Below are positions 63,545 through 64,000 of a stretch of DNA of 64,000 nucleotides, piece after piece. The notes beneath the pieces were generated by a model. That model was given only the letters and a program-made list of their open reading frames with translations. It did no database searches and had not been told where the DNA came from. How positions within the stretch are numbered: the first letter of the stretch is position 1; each line of letters opens with the position of its first letter. A program made the translations under genes and the position numbers. The DNA is from Orthonyx spaldingii (lineage: Eukaryota > Chordata > Aves > Passeriformes > Orthonychidae), in contig VZTJ01001769.1 of NCBI GenBank assembly GCA_013397795.1, forward strand, positions 695,386-759,385, written 5' to 3'.

Positions 63545-64000
63545 ACCTCCTAAAGGCTGATTGAAATCGATTCATACGCAGGTGGAATGCTACAGATCTC
63601 TCTTCTCAGCCTTTATAAAGGGAGATTTAGTGGGAGACTTTTTATTTATTGAGAGATTCGTATTATACCAAGTTCAATATTCCTCCAGTCCACAGTTACC
63701 CAGAAAGATACACTTAAACAAATGCCTGATGTATTCAGCGTATATGGGACCAAATAAATCAAGGGGAAAGAATATAGCTACTACCACACACATCCATTCT
63801 GCACACATTTATTTCAAAGCTAGCGGCTGGGAGGCAAGGAGAAAAGCACTGCCTGGACTGATGATTACGTTTCCTCAGTGAATAAAGCCTACATGTGCAA
63901 AGCAGTAATGCAAAATTACCTGCTCCCTTTGCATAAAGAAAGTTCATCTGCAATGATTTGATTAATTGAAGGATTAGCCTTTTGCTACCGTTTTTGACCT
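63545..64000. promoter_or_regulatory. Candidate regulatory block at window end
   Basis: Complex sequence with ATTGAAATCGATTCATACGC, TTTATTTATTGAGAGATTCG, GATGATTACG, GTAATGCAAAATTACC (a TAATGCAAAATTA partial palindrome), CCTTTGCATAAAG and GATTTGATTAATTGAAGG. CpGs are retained (ATCGAT, TACGCA, TTCGTA, AGCGTA, TAGCGG, TACGTT). The frame at 63561-63881 (106 codons, +) shows no domain. It may continue beyond the window. Confidence 0.35.

Larger units (their letters stand above)
57405..64000. other. AT-rich non-coding sequence, no gene seen
   Basis: Mostly AT-rich unique sequence. The longest frame is 126 codons (59548-59928, +), beginning in a T-rich tract; it overlaps an apparent ancient repeat word and is not a credible gene by itself. 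The stretch contains small tandem duplications (58043-58078, 60255-60288, 60427-60454), a C-rich motif (63255-63289) and two enhancer-like blocks near the end. Confidence 0.6.

Noticed and set aside
1..64000. CRISPR arrays, operons, prophage or viral genomes
   Set aside because: No regularly spaced direct repeats with unique spacers, no ribosome-site-spaced gene arrays and no viral genes; CR1 and microsatellite content indicate vertebrate nuclear DNA.

Overview
The window looks like a stretch of bird (or closely related sauropsid) nuclear genome without recognisable protein-coding genes. The best taxonomic clue is one short CR1 LINE 3' end on the + strand (about 43523-43636), with the typical avian tail: a GGACTAGATGACCTT block, a TCTTTTCCAACC block, and termination in the ATTCTATGA-type octamer. 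Only one clear CR1 in 64 kb, short microsatellites, scattered very old MIR/L3-like scraps and general AT richness with CpG depletion all fit an avian gene desert or a very large intron. I see no bacterial, viral or plasmid architecture, and no CRISPR array, rRNA or tRNA gene.

Coding potential: open frames are almost all short and occur on both strands at the density expected by chance. None shows a recognisable domain over its length or a run of exons with consistent splice sites. The one mild length outlier is a 227-codon frame on the minus strand (10028-10711), with a weak KRAB-like decapeptide. I annotate it only as an ORF or possible decayed retrosequence.

Layout. 1-16.6 kb is unremarkable unique sequence with a few ancient repeat scraps, an AT-rich hairpin (about 9.76 kb), the long ORF (10.0-10.7 kb) and a perfect 11-bp-arm hairpin (13.35 kb). 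16.7-17.0 kb, 26.3-26.5 kb, 29.3-29.7 kb, 33.1-33.6 kb, 39.1-39.4 kb, 44.86-45.09 kb, 47.6-48.0 kb, 48.5-48.6 kb, 63.0-63.2 kb and 63.55-64.0 kb are blocks whose texture (AT-rich but complex, full of homeodomain, POU, GATA or E-box words, or with local CpG retention) resembles conserved non-coding enhancers. This is inference: no alignment was possible. Microsatellites and homopolymers lie at about 21.1, 32.8, 46.8, 51.0, 51.3, 51.9 and 52.5 kb. Strong G-quadruplex-type G runs lie at 44.36 and 51.12 kb, with a C-rich counterpart at 63.26 kb.

If the enhancer-like blocks are real, the window is a regulatory landscape around a developmental gene outside it, or the intron of one. I cannot name the locus and found no evidence of a new biological system. 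The most testable leads are the GATA/E-box block at 44.9-45.1 kb, the paired POU octamers at 39.2 kb, the homeodomain block at 33.1-33.6 kb, the hairpin at 13.35 kb and the long minus-strand ORF at 10.0-10.7 kb.
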